The position numbers were made by a program, and so were the translations under genes. Source: a bacterium (GTDB lineage: Bacteria > Vulcanimicrobiota > Xenobia > Xenobiales > JADMJV01). Taken from it: a stretch of 46,774 bases of DNA. Where the stretch lies: the NCBI GenBank assembly GCA_030149525.1, contig JASBRJ010000116.1:1-46774 (forward strand). The letters run 5' to 3'. Of the stretch, positions 15,179 to 23,501 are shown in pieces. Numbering within the stretch: the first letter of the stretch is position 1; each line of letters begins with the position of its first letter. The notes under the pieces were generated by a model. That model ran no database searches. It saw nothing but the letters and a program-made list of their open reading frames with translations, and had not been told where the DNA came from.

Positions 15179-18100
15179 TTACCCCGCGAACGGGTTGGAG
15201 CCAAACCACCAGACGGCATCGGGATGCCAGGGCGGAACGATTCGTCCACTACGATAGCTGTCTCGGACTTTCTTCACATGCTTGACCGTGCGAACACCCA
15301 TGTCGTGAAGAGCATCGCCGGCATAAGAGGCAAGTTCACCGCCCGCATCGGCGATATTCTGGAGCGCCTCCTGGCCTGCGTCGCCGAGGTTTCGCAGAGA
15401 GTCTACAATCGCCTTGCCTCCCTCGGAGAGATTGGTCCCCAGGCGGTTCAGGACGTTCTTGGCGGCGTCACCGCCCTGGCGCACCAGATCCTGCACAGCG
15501 GCTAGAGCCTCTTTGGCTTTTTCCGGCTGAGCTTTCACGAAGTCGACCAGGCTATTGACGGCCTGTCTTCCCAGTTCGCCGCCCTTCTTGGCAATAGAGG
15601 TGATGCCGTCAACGGCCTGACTGCCGAGCTTTTGAAATGCCTCCACCGGGTTGTCTCGGAACTCGGAATAGGCGTTCTGGAGCATTTCAAGCCCCTGGGC
15701 ACCGGCGTTCTTCAAGCCTTCGATGGCGTGCCTGCCGATTTCCAGGCCTCTTTCGCCCATGTCTTTCAACCCTTTGAGCGCAGCTTTGCCAAGCTCCCCG
15801 CCCTTGGCAATGACATCGCCTATTCCGTCGCGGGCGATCTGACCCATGGTGTCCCAGTTTTCCGGACTGGCCATCCACTTGAGAGTCTCAAGGCCTTCCT
15901 TGCCCTGGCCTACCAACCAACTACCGGTTTGCTGAAGCTTTTCGAGAGCCTGCTCTCCTAACTGGCCGGCCATCTGAGCGGCACTACCCAGGGCGCCGAT
16001 AGCGCTCTGGCGGAACTGATCCAAACCTTGACCCATGGCTTGAGCGAAGTCGCCTAACTTTCCAGGGTCTCGGATGACCTCGGCGAGCATGTCGATGCCC
16101 CCGGCGGTCATTTTCATTCCGCCACCCACGGCGTCGGCTGCAAATACCCCCGTTTTCTCAGCCAAGGAGATACCAGCTTTGCCGGTCACCTTTCCGAGAT
16201 CCATCAACTTGTCTTCAGCGCCTTCCATACCGAACGTGGTAGCCAGAGCCAGCATTCCAGTCGGACCTCCCAAGACAGCCCCGCCCGCCACAACGGCGTT
16301 GAGAGTCTCAGAAGCCTTCCAGTTCTCCGGGTCGGCTCGAAACTGATCGATCTGGTGTCCGGTGTACAGGTCCAGACCGAGTTCCGCCGCACCCAGGGCC
16401 AGGTTGGCGGGTAGTCCTACGTTGCCTACTCCGAACAACTCGGCCACTCCGAGAGCCGTGTCGACTCCGTTGAGGCCCACTCCCATTCCCCCGAGAAACC
16501 GGATCTCCGGGGGCAAGCTGGAGTCGGCGGCGATCATTCCTGATTCCGCAGTGGCATAGGCCGACGCAGCGGTACCCAGTGCCGGGACCATTTTGCCAAC
16601 GCCCTTGAGAACTTTGCCGGCCGTTTTCGCGGTGATAGGCACACCCATTTTGGACATCATGCCGTCCACCGAGGAGAAGATTTTGCCAAGATTTTTAGCG
16701 GCTCCAGCAGGCAGGGACTCCAAAGCCAGGTCCATGTTGGTGAGGGCGCCCTTGAGCATGTCGCCGTCCAGATGCTGAGTGAACTTGAGCATACTGGCCG
16801 CATCTCCGGGATTCACGGCTTTAAGGACGCGACCGAGAGCCTCTTGACTCTCTTTAGGGAGCGTCTTAAGAGTTGCACCGAGAGCTTCCGTGATCGGCTT
16901 CCCATTCACTGTTTGCTTGAGTAGCTCAGTGGCCTGACCGGGTTTCATTTCAGAGAGCACAGTGGCCATGCTACCTCGGAGCTCTTGAGGAGTATTCTCC
17001 AGGGCCTGAAGCATCGCTCTGGCCTGCTCGGGAGACTCCGCCCCGGCCAACAAAGTGTCAACAGCCTTGCGGGCGGAAGGGTCTGTCACCAGGCCTTCAG
17101 CTCGCTTAGCCTCCTCGCCGTTCAGATGGCGTGTAGGTCCAGCCTTAGGCTTCTCATCGGCCTTAGGCTTCTCATCAGCCTTAGGCTTCTCATCGGCCTT
17201 GGGCTTTTCATCAGCCTTAGGCTTCTCGTCCGCCTTGGGCTTCTCGTCAGCCTTAGGAGCCTCTTCCGCCTTAGGCTTCTCATCAGCCTTAGGCTTCTCA
17301 TCGGCCTTAGGCGCCTCTTCCGCCTTAGGCTTTTCGTCCGCCTTGGGCGCCTCATCAGCCTTAGGCTTCTCATCCGCCTTAGGCTTCTCGTCGGCCTTAG
17401 GCTTTTCGTCCGCCTTGGGCTTCTCGTCAGCCTTAGGAGCCTCTTCAGCCTTAGGCTTCTCATCGGCCTTAGGCTTCTCATCAGCCTTTGGCTTCTCGTC
17501 AGCCTTAGGCTTCTCGTCAGCCTTAGGCTTCTGCCCATCTCCTCGAAGGATGTTATCGAGAATTTTGCTCCCTTTTTTGAACCATTCGGAGTTCTTCATG
17601 TCCGACAGGCCCTGGCGAAGCTTCTTTTTCAGCTCTTCTTTTTGTTTTTCCGTGAGTTTGTCGAGGGCGTTGTTTTGGTACTTTTCGATCTTGGCTTTAT
17701 CTTCATCCGACAGCCCGCCGTCCTCCGACGAGGCTCTAGCCCGGGGCTCGAACGGTTGGGGAGAGGAATCTGCAGACGATCGCTCGCTTTGGGCCGGAAC
17801 AGAGGCCCGGGAAGCGGCTGCAGAAGGCCCCCGACCTTCAGCGCCGGCAGAAGGTGTCACCTCACCAGAGGGAGAGCCCGCCGCCCCCTCGGTCCGGGAG
17901 ACAGAACTTCCCGTCTCAGCGTTGGATTGGGCTTTCGGCTCAGCCACTGTCGCCTGGTCCGTGCCAGCAGAAGAATAGGCCTCAGGCGGCTTAGCCGTCT
18001 CACTCGCTGCAACAGAGGAATCGGCCTGGGAGCCGAAACTGTCGGCCAACCCTTTCTTCAAGGCGCCGAACCCACCGGACTCGGAACTCTCACGTCGTCG

Positions 18101-18319
18101 ACTCTCACTTGAGCGAGAAAACCGGTCTACCGAGCCGACACCGCGAGTTTGAGAGCGACCAGACGAACGGTTTGCCCCAGACTTCGTCGCGCCGGCACCC
18201 GAGTTCGACCGTGCTCTGTTACGAGAGGCCCCACTGGAGGCGGAACTTCGGCGCTTCTGCCTACTGGAGCTACTCCCACTCGATCTTCTTCTGGTTCCAC
18301 CGCTAGGTCCGACTGACAT
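15179..18319 (-). CDS. Large low-complexity protein with Lys-Pro-Lys-Ala-Asp-Glu repeats
   Basis: 1046 residues, ATG preceded by GAGGAG at seven bases. Regions in order are: an Arg/Ser-rich basic N-terminus (about 1-75); a Ser/Ala/Glu-rich segment to about 200; a charged helical segment (about 205-262); some 22 hexapeptides KPKADE with KPKAEE/APKADE variants (about 264-392); a helical domain; a Gly/Ala-rich hydrophobic stretch (about 573-665); and a long set of amphipathic repeats of the AxxGLExLKxxG kind to about 1010. It ends WHPDAVWWFGSNPFAG. There is no signal peptide and no family is recognised. The architecture suggests a surface, envelope-spanning or exported structural protein, but that is inference. 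It is divergent from the MerR operon. Confidence 0.75.
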   Translation of the reverse strand: MSVGPSGGTRRRSSGSSSSRQKRRSSASSGASRNRARSNSGAGATKSGANRSSGRSQTRGVGSVDRFSRSSESRRRESSESGGFGALKKGLADSFGSQADSSVAASETAKPPEAYSSAGTDQATVAEPKAQSNAETGSSVSRTEGAAGSPSGEVTPSAGAEGRGPSAAASRASVPAQSERSSADSSPQPFEPRARASSEDGGLSDEDKAKIEKYQNNALDKLTEKQKEELKKKLRQGLSDMKNSEWFKKGSKILDNILRGDGQKPKADEKPKADEKPKADEKPKADEKPKAEEAPKADEKPKADEKPKADEKPKADEKPKADEAPKADEKPKAEEAPKADEKPKADEKPKAEEAPKADEKPKADEKPKADEKPKADEKPKADEKPKADEKPKAGPTRHLNGEEAKRAEGLVTDPSARKAVDTLLAGAESPEQARAMLQALENTPQELRGSMATVLSEMKPGQATELLKQTVNGKPITEALGATLKTLPKESQEALGRVLKAVNPGDAASMLKFTQHLDGDMLKGALTNMDLALESLPAGAAKNLGKIFSSVDGMMSKMGVPITAKTAGKVLKGVGKMVPALGTAASAYATAESGMIAADSSLPPEIRFLGGMGVGLNGVDTALGVAELFGVGNVGLPANLALGAAELGLDLYTGHQIDQFRADPENWKASETLNAVVAGGAVLGGPTGMLALATTFGMEGAEDKLMDLGKVTGKAGISLAEKTGVFAADAVGGGMKMTAGGIDMLAEVIRDPGKLGDFAQAMGQGLDQFRQSAIGALGSAAQMAGQLGEQALEKLQQTGSWLVGQGKEGLETLKWMASPENWDTMGQIARDGIGDVIAKGGELGKAALKGLKDMGERGLEIGRHAIEGLKNAGAQGLEMLQNAYSEFRDNPVEAFQKLGSQAVDGITSIAKKGGELGRQAVNSLVDFVKAQPEKAKEALAAVQDLVRQGGDAAKNVLNRLGTNLSEGGKAIVDSLRNLGDAGQEALQNIADAGGELASYAGDALHDMGVRTVKHVKKVRDSYRSGRIVPPWHPDAVWWFGSNPFAG
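17143..17532 (-). repeat. In-frame 18-bp tandem repeat encoding KPKADE
   Basis: About 22 copies of an 18-bp unit inside the 15179-18319 gene. Synonymous third-position variation between copies with a near-constant peptide indicates selection on the protein. The array keeps other frames open on the opposite strand, giving long false ORFs. Confidence 0.9.
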
Positions 18320-18553
18320 GCCTATCTCCTCACCAATCGTCTGTTAAGGAAACGATAGCTTGCATTTTTGAAACGCCTTTACGGAACTCACACCGCAAAT
18401 CTTAAATTTTTATTGCGATTTCAGACTTTTTTAAGGGTAAACAAACGCGCAGAAGCCCACGGCAACAACTCTTCTAGAAGGTGCTCACAGTTTTAAAAAA
18501 GACTTCAAGACCAAGCTCTTCAACCCAGTCACGTCGAATAGCAAAACTTTTAT

Positions 18554-18588
18554 TTGACAGTGTCAATTGACAGTGTTATAAATGATTT
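18554..18588 (+). promoter_or_regulatory. MerR promoter with embedded operator; leaderless start
   Basis: -35 TTGACA (18554-18559), exactly 17 bp, then -10 TATAAA (18577-18582). The predicted transcription start falls at or next to the ATG at 18589, and no ribosome-binding site exists, so the mRNA should be leaderless. The spacer contains a direct repeat TTGACAGTG...TTGACAGTG and the 12-bp palindrome TGTCAATTGACA. The operator therefore covers the promoter, which fits autorepression or MerR-type control. Confidence 0.75.
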
Positions 18589-19152
18589 ATGAGTCAGAAG
18601 ACATGGAAGCTCGAAGAGTTGGCAGAGAAGAGCCAACAGTTCCTTGGCGCAGAGGGAGAGTCCAACCGCATCCAGTGGAAACCTAACGGACGCCAGATCC
18701 GTTACTACACAACACTGGGTCTGTTGGACAAGCCTTTCGGGGGCCGGGGACAAGGTGCTACCTATGGTCCAAAACACCTTCTTCAACTCATTGCTATCAA
18801 GCGCTTACAGCATCAGGGTTTAAAACTGTCAAAGATCCAACCCATCCTGGCCGGACTCTCGACCCAAAAGCTCACCGAGCTTCTGGGATATTCTCAAGAG
18901 TGGTTGGAGCAGTTGCAAACCGAATTGGAATCGGAAAACGACAACGAACAAGACCGCGAGGACACGGAATTTTGGAGCGTCATTCCCGACGTACCGAAAG
19001 ATGAAGTCCCTCTGGTCACCTACTGTCACTTCGAACTGGCACCTGGAGCTACTTTTGTGGCCAGCCAGACCGCACTCAGCCACCTTGATGAAGAAAAACG
19101 TCAGGAACTTGCAGATGAACTGCGAGATGTGTGGCAAAAGTATAAACAATAA
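18589..19152 (+). CDS. MerR family transcriptional regulator
   Basis: 187 residues. The winged-helix DNA-binding domain covers about residues 33-95: GRQIRYYTTLGLLDKPFGGRGQGATYGPKHL, then an IKRLQHQGLKLSKIQPIL helix. This is the MerR pattern including RYY..LGLL. A coiled-coil-like acidic stretch follows (about 105-125, LQTELESENDNEQDRED). The C-terminal 60 residues form a small effector domain I cannot name, with the segment VTYCHFELAPGATF. It is 14 bp upstream of the VIT/VWA gene and almost certainly in one operon with it. The regulator probably acts on the overlapping operator in its own promoter. Confidence 0.88.
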   Translation: MSQKTWKLEELAEKSQQFLGAEGESNRIQWKPNGRQIRYYTTLGLLDKPFGGRGQGATYGPKHLLQLIAIKRLQHQGLKLSKIQPILAGLSTQKLTELLGYSQEWLEQLQTELESENDNEQDREDTEFWSVIPDVPKDEVPLVTYCHFELAPGATFVASQTALSHLDEEKRQELADELRDVWQKYKQ

Positions 19153-19166
19153 GATCGGAGACCCTT

Positions 19167-21665
19167 ATGCCTGTCCAGATGCACCCTGAAACCGCTGTTG
19201 GCGAACTGAAAGCCGGAGCCCACAAATTCCCCCTCCAAGCCGTCGATGTCCGCGGAACCGTCCGAGGTCTGCTCTACTCCGCCACCATCACCCAGAAGTT
19301 TTTGAACGACCGGGACTCCAGAATGGAAGCCGTCTACGTCTTTCCTCTTCCTCCCAAAGCCGCCGTTCACAACTTCGAACTGAGGATCGGCGACCGGGTC
19401 GTAGAGGGCGAGATCAAGGAACGCGGGGCGGCCAGAAGAGAGTATCGCGCAGCCATTCAGGCCGGACACCGCGCCGCGCTTATGGAAGAAGAGCGCTCCG
19501 ATATCTTCACCACCACTGTAGGTAACATCGGTCCCGGCGAAGAGGTCACCATCAAGTTCGAAATCTCCGGTCCCTTGAGCTGCTTCAAAAACACGGCTCG
19601 GCTCCGCCTGCCTCTGGTAGTCGGCGAAGTCTTCATACCGGGCAATCAACTGAGTGGAAATTCTGTGGGCGACGGCATCGAAATGGACACCGACGAGGTT
19701 CCCGATGCCAGTCGCATCAGCCCTCCCCGACTGGCTGACGGAGTTCCCAACCCGGTAGCCCTCAGCGTCTCTTTTCTGGTGGAGAAAGCGGGTCTTCAAA
19801 TTACGGATGTGGCCAGCACCTGTCACTTTGCCCGAACCAAGCGTTATAAAGACGGTCGCCACAGGGTCAGTCTCCTGCCTGGCGTAGAACGCCTGGATCG
19901 CGCCTTCGTCCTGGAAGTCACCTATCCTGAAAACACTCTCCAAACAAGTCTTCTTGTGGACCGGGAAAAGAAAGCGTTCGCCCTCACCGTGGTCCCTCCG
20001 GCCGCTCGCGAAAGAACGACTCATCCCCGCGACGTGGTCATTCTCCTGGATCGCTCCGGTTCCATGAGCGGTTGGCCCATGATCGCCGCCCGGCGTGCCG
20101 CAGCCCGCATTATCGACAGCCTCACTCAAGACGATCGATTTGGTATCGTGGCTTTCGACAATCGAAATGTCCACTTCGACTTCAAGAACGGCCTCTGCCA
20201 CGCCAACTCTTTCTACAAAATGAGAGCGGCCGAGTTCCTCAATAAGATCGATGCCGAGGGCGGCACCAACATGCTCCCGGCACTACGAGACGGAATGCGT
20301 TACTTCAGCCAGACCGACAATCGTGACCCCCACGTCATTCTCGTCACCGACGGAGATGTAGGCAACGACTCCAGCCTGATTCGAAGTGCCCAAACCGGTA
20401 TCCGTATCTCTACCGTGGGCATCGGCTATGCCGCCCGCGAGGGTCTACTCAATCGCATGGCCGAGACCAGCGGCGGGCTGTGCACCTTGATCCCCAACGA
20501 ATCGGAGTTGGATCAGGAACTGGCGGAAATGCACCGCAAGTGGGGCCAACCTGTCTGGAAAGGTCTTTCTCTTGCCGGAGCCGACGAAAAGTTCCGCTCC
20601 CCAAAATTCTGGGATGTGTGGCAGGATGTTCCCACTACGTTCTTCGGTCGCCTGGACGAACTGCCCGAAGTCACAACTGTAAGTGGCTGGTTTCAGGGCA
20701 AGGGGCAGTATAGCCAGGAGGTCGAAGCCCTCGACACTGAGGACCCTGTGGTCTTCCGCGGCTGGGCTCGCTCCCGACTCCTCGATCTAGAAGATCTCTT
20801 TCTGGTCAACAAAGCCGCACCCGCCGAGTTGGTGAAACTCTCCGTGGAAGCTCAGGTTCTGTGTCGATTCACGGCCTTTTCCGCGGTGGACAAAAGCGAG
20901 AAAGTGGATACCGAAGTGGCGCTGGATAAAGTGGTCCAACCGGTCGAACAGACCATTCAGCGAAAATCGCTCGCCGCCAAGCCGATGCTAGGCTTGCAGA
21001 GCCGTAGAGGTGCGCCGCGTTCCGCTCCCCCGCAGATGTTGAGCTCAAGAGCTATGCCCCCTGCTCCTCCTGCACCACCCGCCCCTGGATACGGCGGAGG
21101 CGCAAACGACGACCTGTTCCTCGGTAGCCCCGATAACGACTGTTTGTTCGGGGATGCTCCATCGCTCGATATGGAGGCAGGGGAATGCTTCAGCGAAGCT
21201 CTTTTCGAAGACGCCTGCTTTGAAGAACCGATGATGGAAACTGTGCTCGAGTATAAGAGAGAGGTTCACACACTTGATGAATCCGGACTCTTCGACGACG
21301 ATGCCGAAGTCTCTGATCTTCTGCGCCAAGCTCCGGCTCCGAAAGCTGCCCCCAGAAGAGAACAAGCGCCCATCGTAACCTCCACTAACTGGAAGGATTT
21401 GTTGAGCAAAGACATCCTGCTCACCCTGGGCCTTAACCCCTCAACAGACGCCCTGAGAAACTGCCTCAAGCGTATCAAGGAGATGATCGAGAAGCTAACC
21501 GTCGCCCTGAGAAGCGAGCAGATGGCTAACCTCGACGCCTGGAAGCAAGTGTTGAGCAAGCTTCTGGACTACCAGGACGCTTTGCAAGACGCCATCGACG
21601 GCGAAAGCTTAAACGAGGCACGCAGCCTGCGCAAAGAGATAGAAAAAATGGTCAATCGACTGTAG
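19167..21665 (+). CDS. VIT and VWA domain protein
   Basis: 832 residues, ATG with GGAG upstream. The N-terminal VIT domain covers about residues 10-145: VRGLLYSATITQKFLNDRDSRMEAVYVFPLPPKAAVHNFEL and the GEVTIKFEISGPL end. The VWA domain covers about 285-460, with the MIDAS motif DRSGS (Asp295) and the later TDGDVGN. A proline- and glycine-rich linker follows near residue 630. Next comes an acidic Asp/Glu/Cys segment and a helical C-terminus (about 740-832). Proteins of this type in large-genome bacteria resemble inter-alpha-trypsin inhibitor heavy chains. No signal peptide is visible, so it is cytoplasmic or exported by another route. Expression is probably set by the adjacent MerR regulator. 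Confidence 0.9.
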   Translation: MPVQMHPETAVGELKAGAHKFPLQAVDVRGTVRGLLYSATITQKFLNDRDSRMEAVYVFPLPPKAAVHNFELRIGDRVVEGEIKERGAARREYRAAIQAGHRAALMEEERSDIFTTTVGNIGPGEEVTIKFEISGPLSCFKNTARLRLPLVVGEVFIPGNQLSGNSVGDGIEMDTDEVPDASRISPPRLADGVPNPVALSVSFLVEKAGLQITDVASTCHFARTKRYKDGRHRVSLLPGVERLDRAFVLEVTYPENTLQTSLLVDREKKAFALTVVPPAARERTTHPRDVVILLDRSGSMSGWPMIAARRAAARIIDSLTQDDRFGIVAFDNRNVHFDFKNGLCHANSFYKMRAAEFLNKIDAEGGTNMLPALRDGMRYFSQTDNRDPHVILVTDGDVGNDSSLIRSAQTGIRISTVGIGYAAREGLLNRMAETSGGLCTLIPNESELDQELAEMHRKWGQPVWKGLSLAGADEKFRSPKFWDVWQDVPTTFFGRLDELPEVTTVSGWFQGKGQYSQEVEALDTEDPVVFRGWARSRLLDLEDLFLVNKAAPAELVKLSVEAQVLCRFTAFSAVDKSEKVDTEVALDKVVQPVEQTIQRKSLAAKPMLGLQSRRGAPRSAPPQMLSSRAMPPAPPAPPAPGYGGGANDDLFLGSPDNDCLFGDAPSLDMEAGECFSEALFEDACFEEPMMETVLEYKREVHTLDESGLFDDDAEVSDLLRQAPAPKAAPRREQAPIVTSTNWKDLLSKDILLTLGLNPSTDALRNCLKRIKEMIEKLTVALRSEQMANLDAWKQVLSKLLDYQDALQDAIDGESLNEARSLRKEIEKMVNRL

Positions 21666-21683
21666 GCTGCCGCCTGGAGTGTC

Positions 21684-21713
21684 GGCCGGATCGAAGGCGG
21701 TCCGGCCTTTTTC
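21684..21713 (+). terminator. Rho-independent terminator of the MerR-VIT/VWA operon
   Basis: Seven-bp stem GGCCGGA (21684-21690) / TCCGGCC (21701-21707), loop of ten, then TTTTT. It lies about 20 bp after the VIT/VWA stop. Confidence 0.88.
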
Positions 21714-21767
21714 TATTTCCCGGCAAAGGGGACCGTCAACGCCCATCAAAGGGGCGGCCCGGATATC

Positions 21768-22931
21768 ATGAAAAGACTACCACTCATAGCTCTTGTTGGA
21801 GCACTTGGCGGCTCACTCTATCTCCTGTCCGCCAAAGGCCACACATACCTCATCCACTTCTGCTTATGGACAGTTGCCTTCACCGTTTGTGCCGCTTCCA
21901 TAAAGCAACGTGCAGGACGGATCATCTGTCTCAACCTGGCTCTTCTCTTTGCCCTTTTCGCCTTTCTGGAAGGAGCCTTGTGGCTGAAGAGCGGCCTCAG
22001 TGAAGGCGGGAGCTTCTACAGAACTAAGCCTCATCTGGCAAGAGAACTGAACTCCGATCATCCGGTTTTGGGCTGGGCTCCTGAACCGGGGCGCCGATAT
22101 GAGGCCAAGAAGACCCGCGGCGAGCATGTCCTTTACGACGTCTACTACACCATCGACGAAAACGGCTTCCGAATCACCCCTCCCCCCAACCGAGAAAACG
22201 CCCCCGCCATCCTGTTCACCGGCTGCTCCTTCACCTTCGGCGAAGGCCTCAACGACGAAGAATCTTTCCCTTACAGAGTCGCTCAGAAGCTCGACGGTCG
22301 CTACAAGATTTGCAATCTCGCCTACTCCGGCTACGGCGCCCAACAAACTCTGGCCAACATCCGCCATGGTCTCTACAAGAAAGCTCTGGGCGATTCCCAG
22401 CCACTGGCGATGATCCACCTGTCCATACCCGACCACGCGGACCGCGCTGTGGGAGCTTTGAGTTGGGGACAGCGAGCGCCCCGGTTTTTCGCCGGCTCCG
22501 ACGGCCGACTAGAAACCAACGGAACCTTTGAGAACTCAGGGACGACGGGGGAATGGCTTCGATACGTCCGCCTTAAGGAAGCGGAAAAGTCGGAATTGGG
22601 GAAGAGACTCTTTAGTTACAGAACTTCCGATGAGGATATTGAACTCTGGCTAGAGCTCCTGAAATCGGCTCGTCGTGAATTTCAGGACTCCTTTCCAGAG
22701 ACCCCCTTCATCGTCGTCCTCCTCAACAGTCCGACCCCGACAACTCAGAAGATGGAGGAGGCCCTGAAAAAGAGCGGCTTGACCTATCACCTCTGCTACT
22801 CCGAGAGTCCTGACTTGAGAGAGGAAAAATACAAGATCCCGGTGGACCGACATCCTAACGCCCTGGGCGCCGAGAAGCTGGCCGACTACATGATCAACTT
22901 TCCCCTCAAGGACGTTCTGAAAAATCGGTAG
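21768..22931 (+). CDS. Membrane-anchored SGNH/GDSL-like hydrolase
   Basis: 387 residues. The first 75 residues hold two or three transmembrane helices (LIALVGALGGSLYLL, FCLWTVAFTVCAA, ICLNLALLFALFAFLEGAL). The SGNH fold follows. Block I is the nucleophile segment ILFTGCSFTFGEGL, where Ser of CSF replaces the Ser of GDS. The late block is the DxHxN-type catalytic end RHPNALGAEKLADYM, preceded by Asp (VDRHPN). Such enzymes are esterases, or acetyl-transfer or de-acetylation enzymes acting on polysaccharide in the envelope. The substrate is unknown. It lies downstream of a terminator and so has its own promoter. Confidence 0.75.
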   Translation: MKRLPLIALVGALGGSLYLLSAKGHTYLIHFCLWTVAFTVCAASIKQRAGRIICLNLALLFALFAFLEGALWLKSGLSEGGSFYRTKPHLARELNSDHPVLGWAPEPGRRYEAKKTRGEHVLYDVYYTIDENGFRITPPPNRENAPAILFTGCSFTFGEGLNDEESFPYRVAQKLDGRYKICNLAYSGYGAQQTLANIRHGLYKKALGDSQPLAMIHLSIPDHADRAVGALSWGQRAPRFFAGSDGRLETNGTFENSGTTGEWLRYVRLKEAEKSELGKRLFSYRTSDEDIELWLELLKSARREFQDSFPETPFIVVLLNSPTPTTQKMEEALKKSGLTYHLCYSESPDLREEKYKIPVDRHPNALGAEKLADYMINFPLKDVLKNR

Positions 22932-23028
22932 TGACTTCTTTCTACCGCTAGCGCACAGGGGCGAGACTGAAAAGTTTTAAATTGCACCCACTGGATAAAA
23001 TCAGAAGACAAGACCATCGGAGGACAAA

Positions 23029-23412
23029 ATGATGTTTTCAGACCATAAAGCAGATGTACCCAAAGTAGCGGCCGCCCTGGCAGCATCACTCATCGCTGTA
23101 GACGGAGTGATCGACGAAGAAGAAAAAGAGATGGCCGTGCGCATGGGGCGAAGCATGCTGCCCGGTTTCTCCAACACCACCTTTGAGACACTCCTGGAAG
23201 GCCTGGACGATCTCCCTTCGGCTTATGAACTGGCGTCCACTCTGACGGATGTTTTGGATGAAGAGTCCAAAGACAACGTCATCAACTATTTAGTCGCTAT
23301 CGCCACCGCCGACGACGTGATCGTTGAAGTGGAGCATCAAGAACTGGAAGCCGTAGCCGCCGCACTGGGTGTACCGCTTCCTCCGATGAAGGTCGCCACC
23401 CCGGGAGCCTAA
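23029..23412 (+). CDS. TerB-like domain protein
   Basis: 127 residues, GGAGG before ATGATG (the start may be either codon). All-helical, with two repeats of the TerB pattern: LIAVDGVIDEEEKEMAVRMG near residues 22-42 and VAIATADDVIVEVEHQELEAVAAALGV near 93-120. The acidic D/E-rich turns may bind metal. TerB-like proteins sit at the membrane in stress or surveillance complexes. There are no other tellurium-resistance genes in the window, so no resistance role should be assumed. Confidence 0.8.
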   Translation: MMFSDHKADVPKVAAALAASLIAVDGVIDEEEKEMAVRMGRSMLPGFSNTTFETLLEGLDDLPSAYELASTLTDVLDEESKDNVINYLVAIATADDVIVEVEHQELEAVAAALGVPLPPMKVATPGA

Positions 23413-23501
23413 CCGTTCGCAAAACCAAAATCTCTACCCTCAGTAGGAAAAGGTTCATGTGGACCTGCTCTGGAAACTTCAACATTGAGGGTTCGCAGAA
23501 T

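Noticed and set aside
16985-18112. Plus-strand ORFs of 375 and 307 residues (Leu/Arg-rich and Ser/Ala/Phe-rich repeats)
   Set aside because: They are antisense shadows of the 18-bp KPKADE repeat, and the minus-strand frame has the ribosome-binding site and non-repeat domains.
23029-23412. Tellurite resistance function for the TerB-like gene
   Set aside because: No terC/terD-type genes are nearby; TerB-like folds occur in many unrelated contexts.
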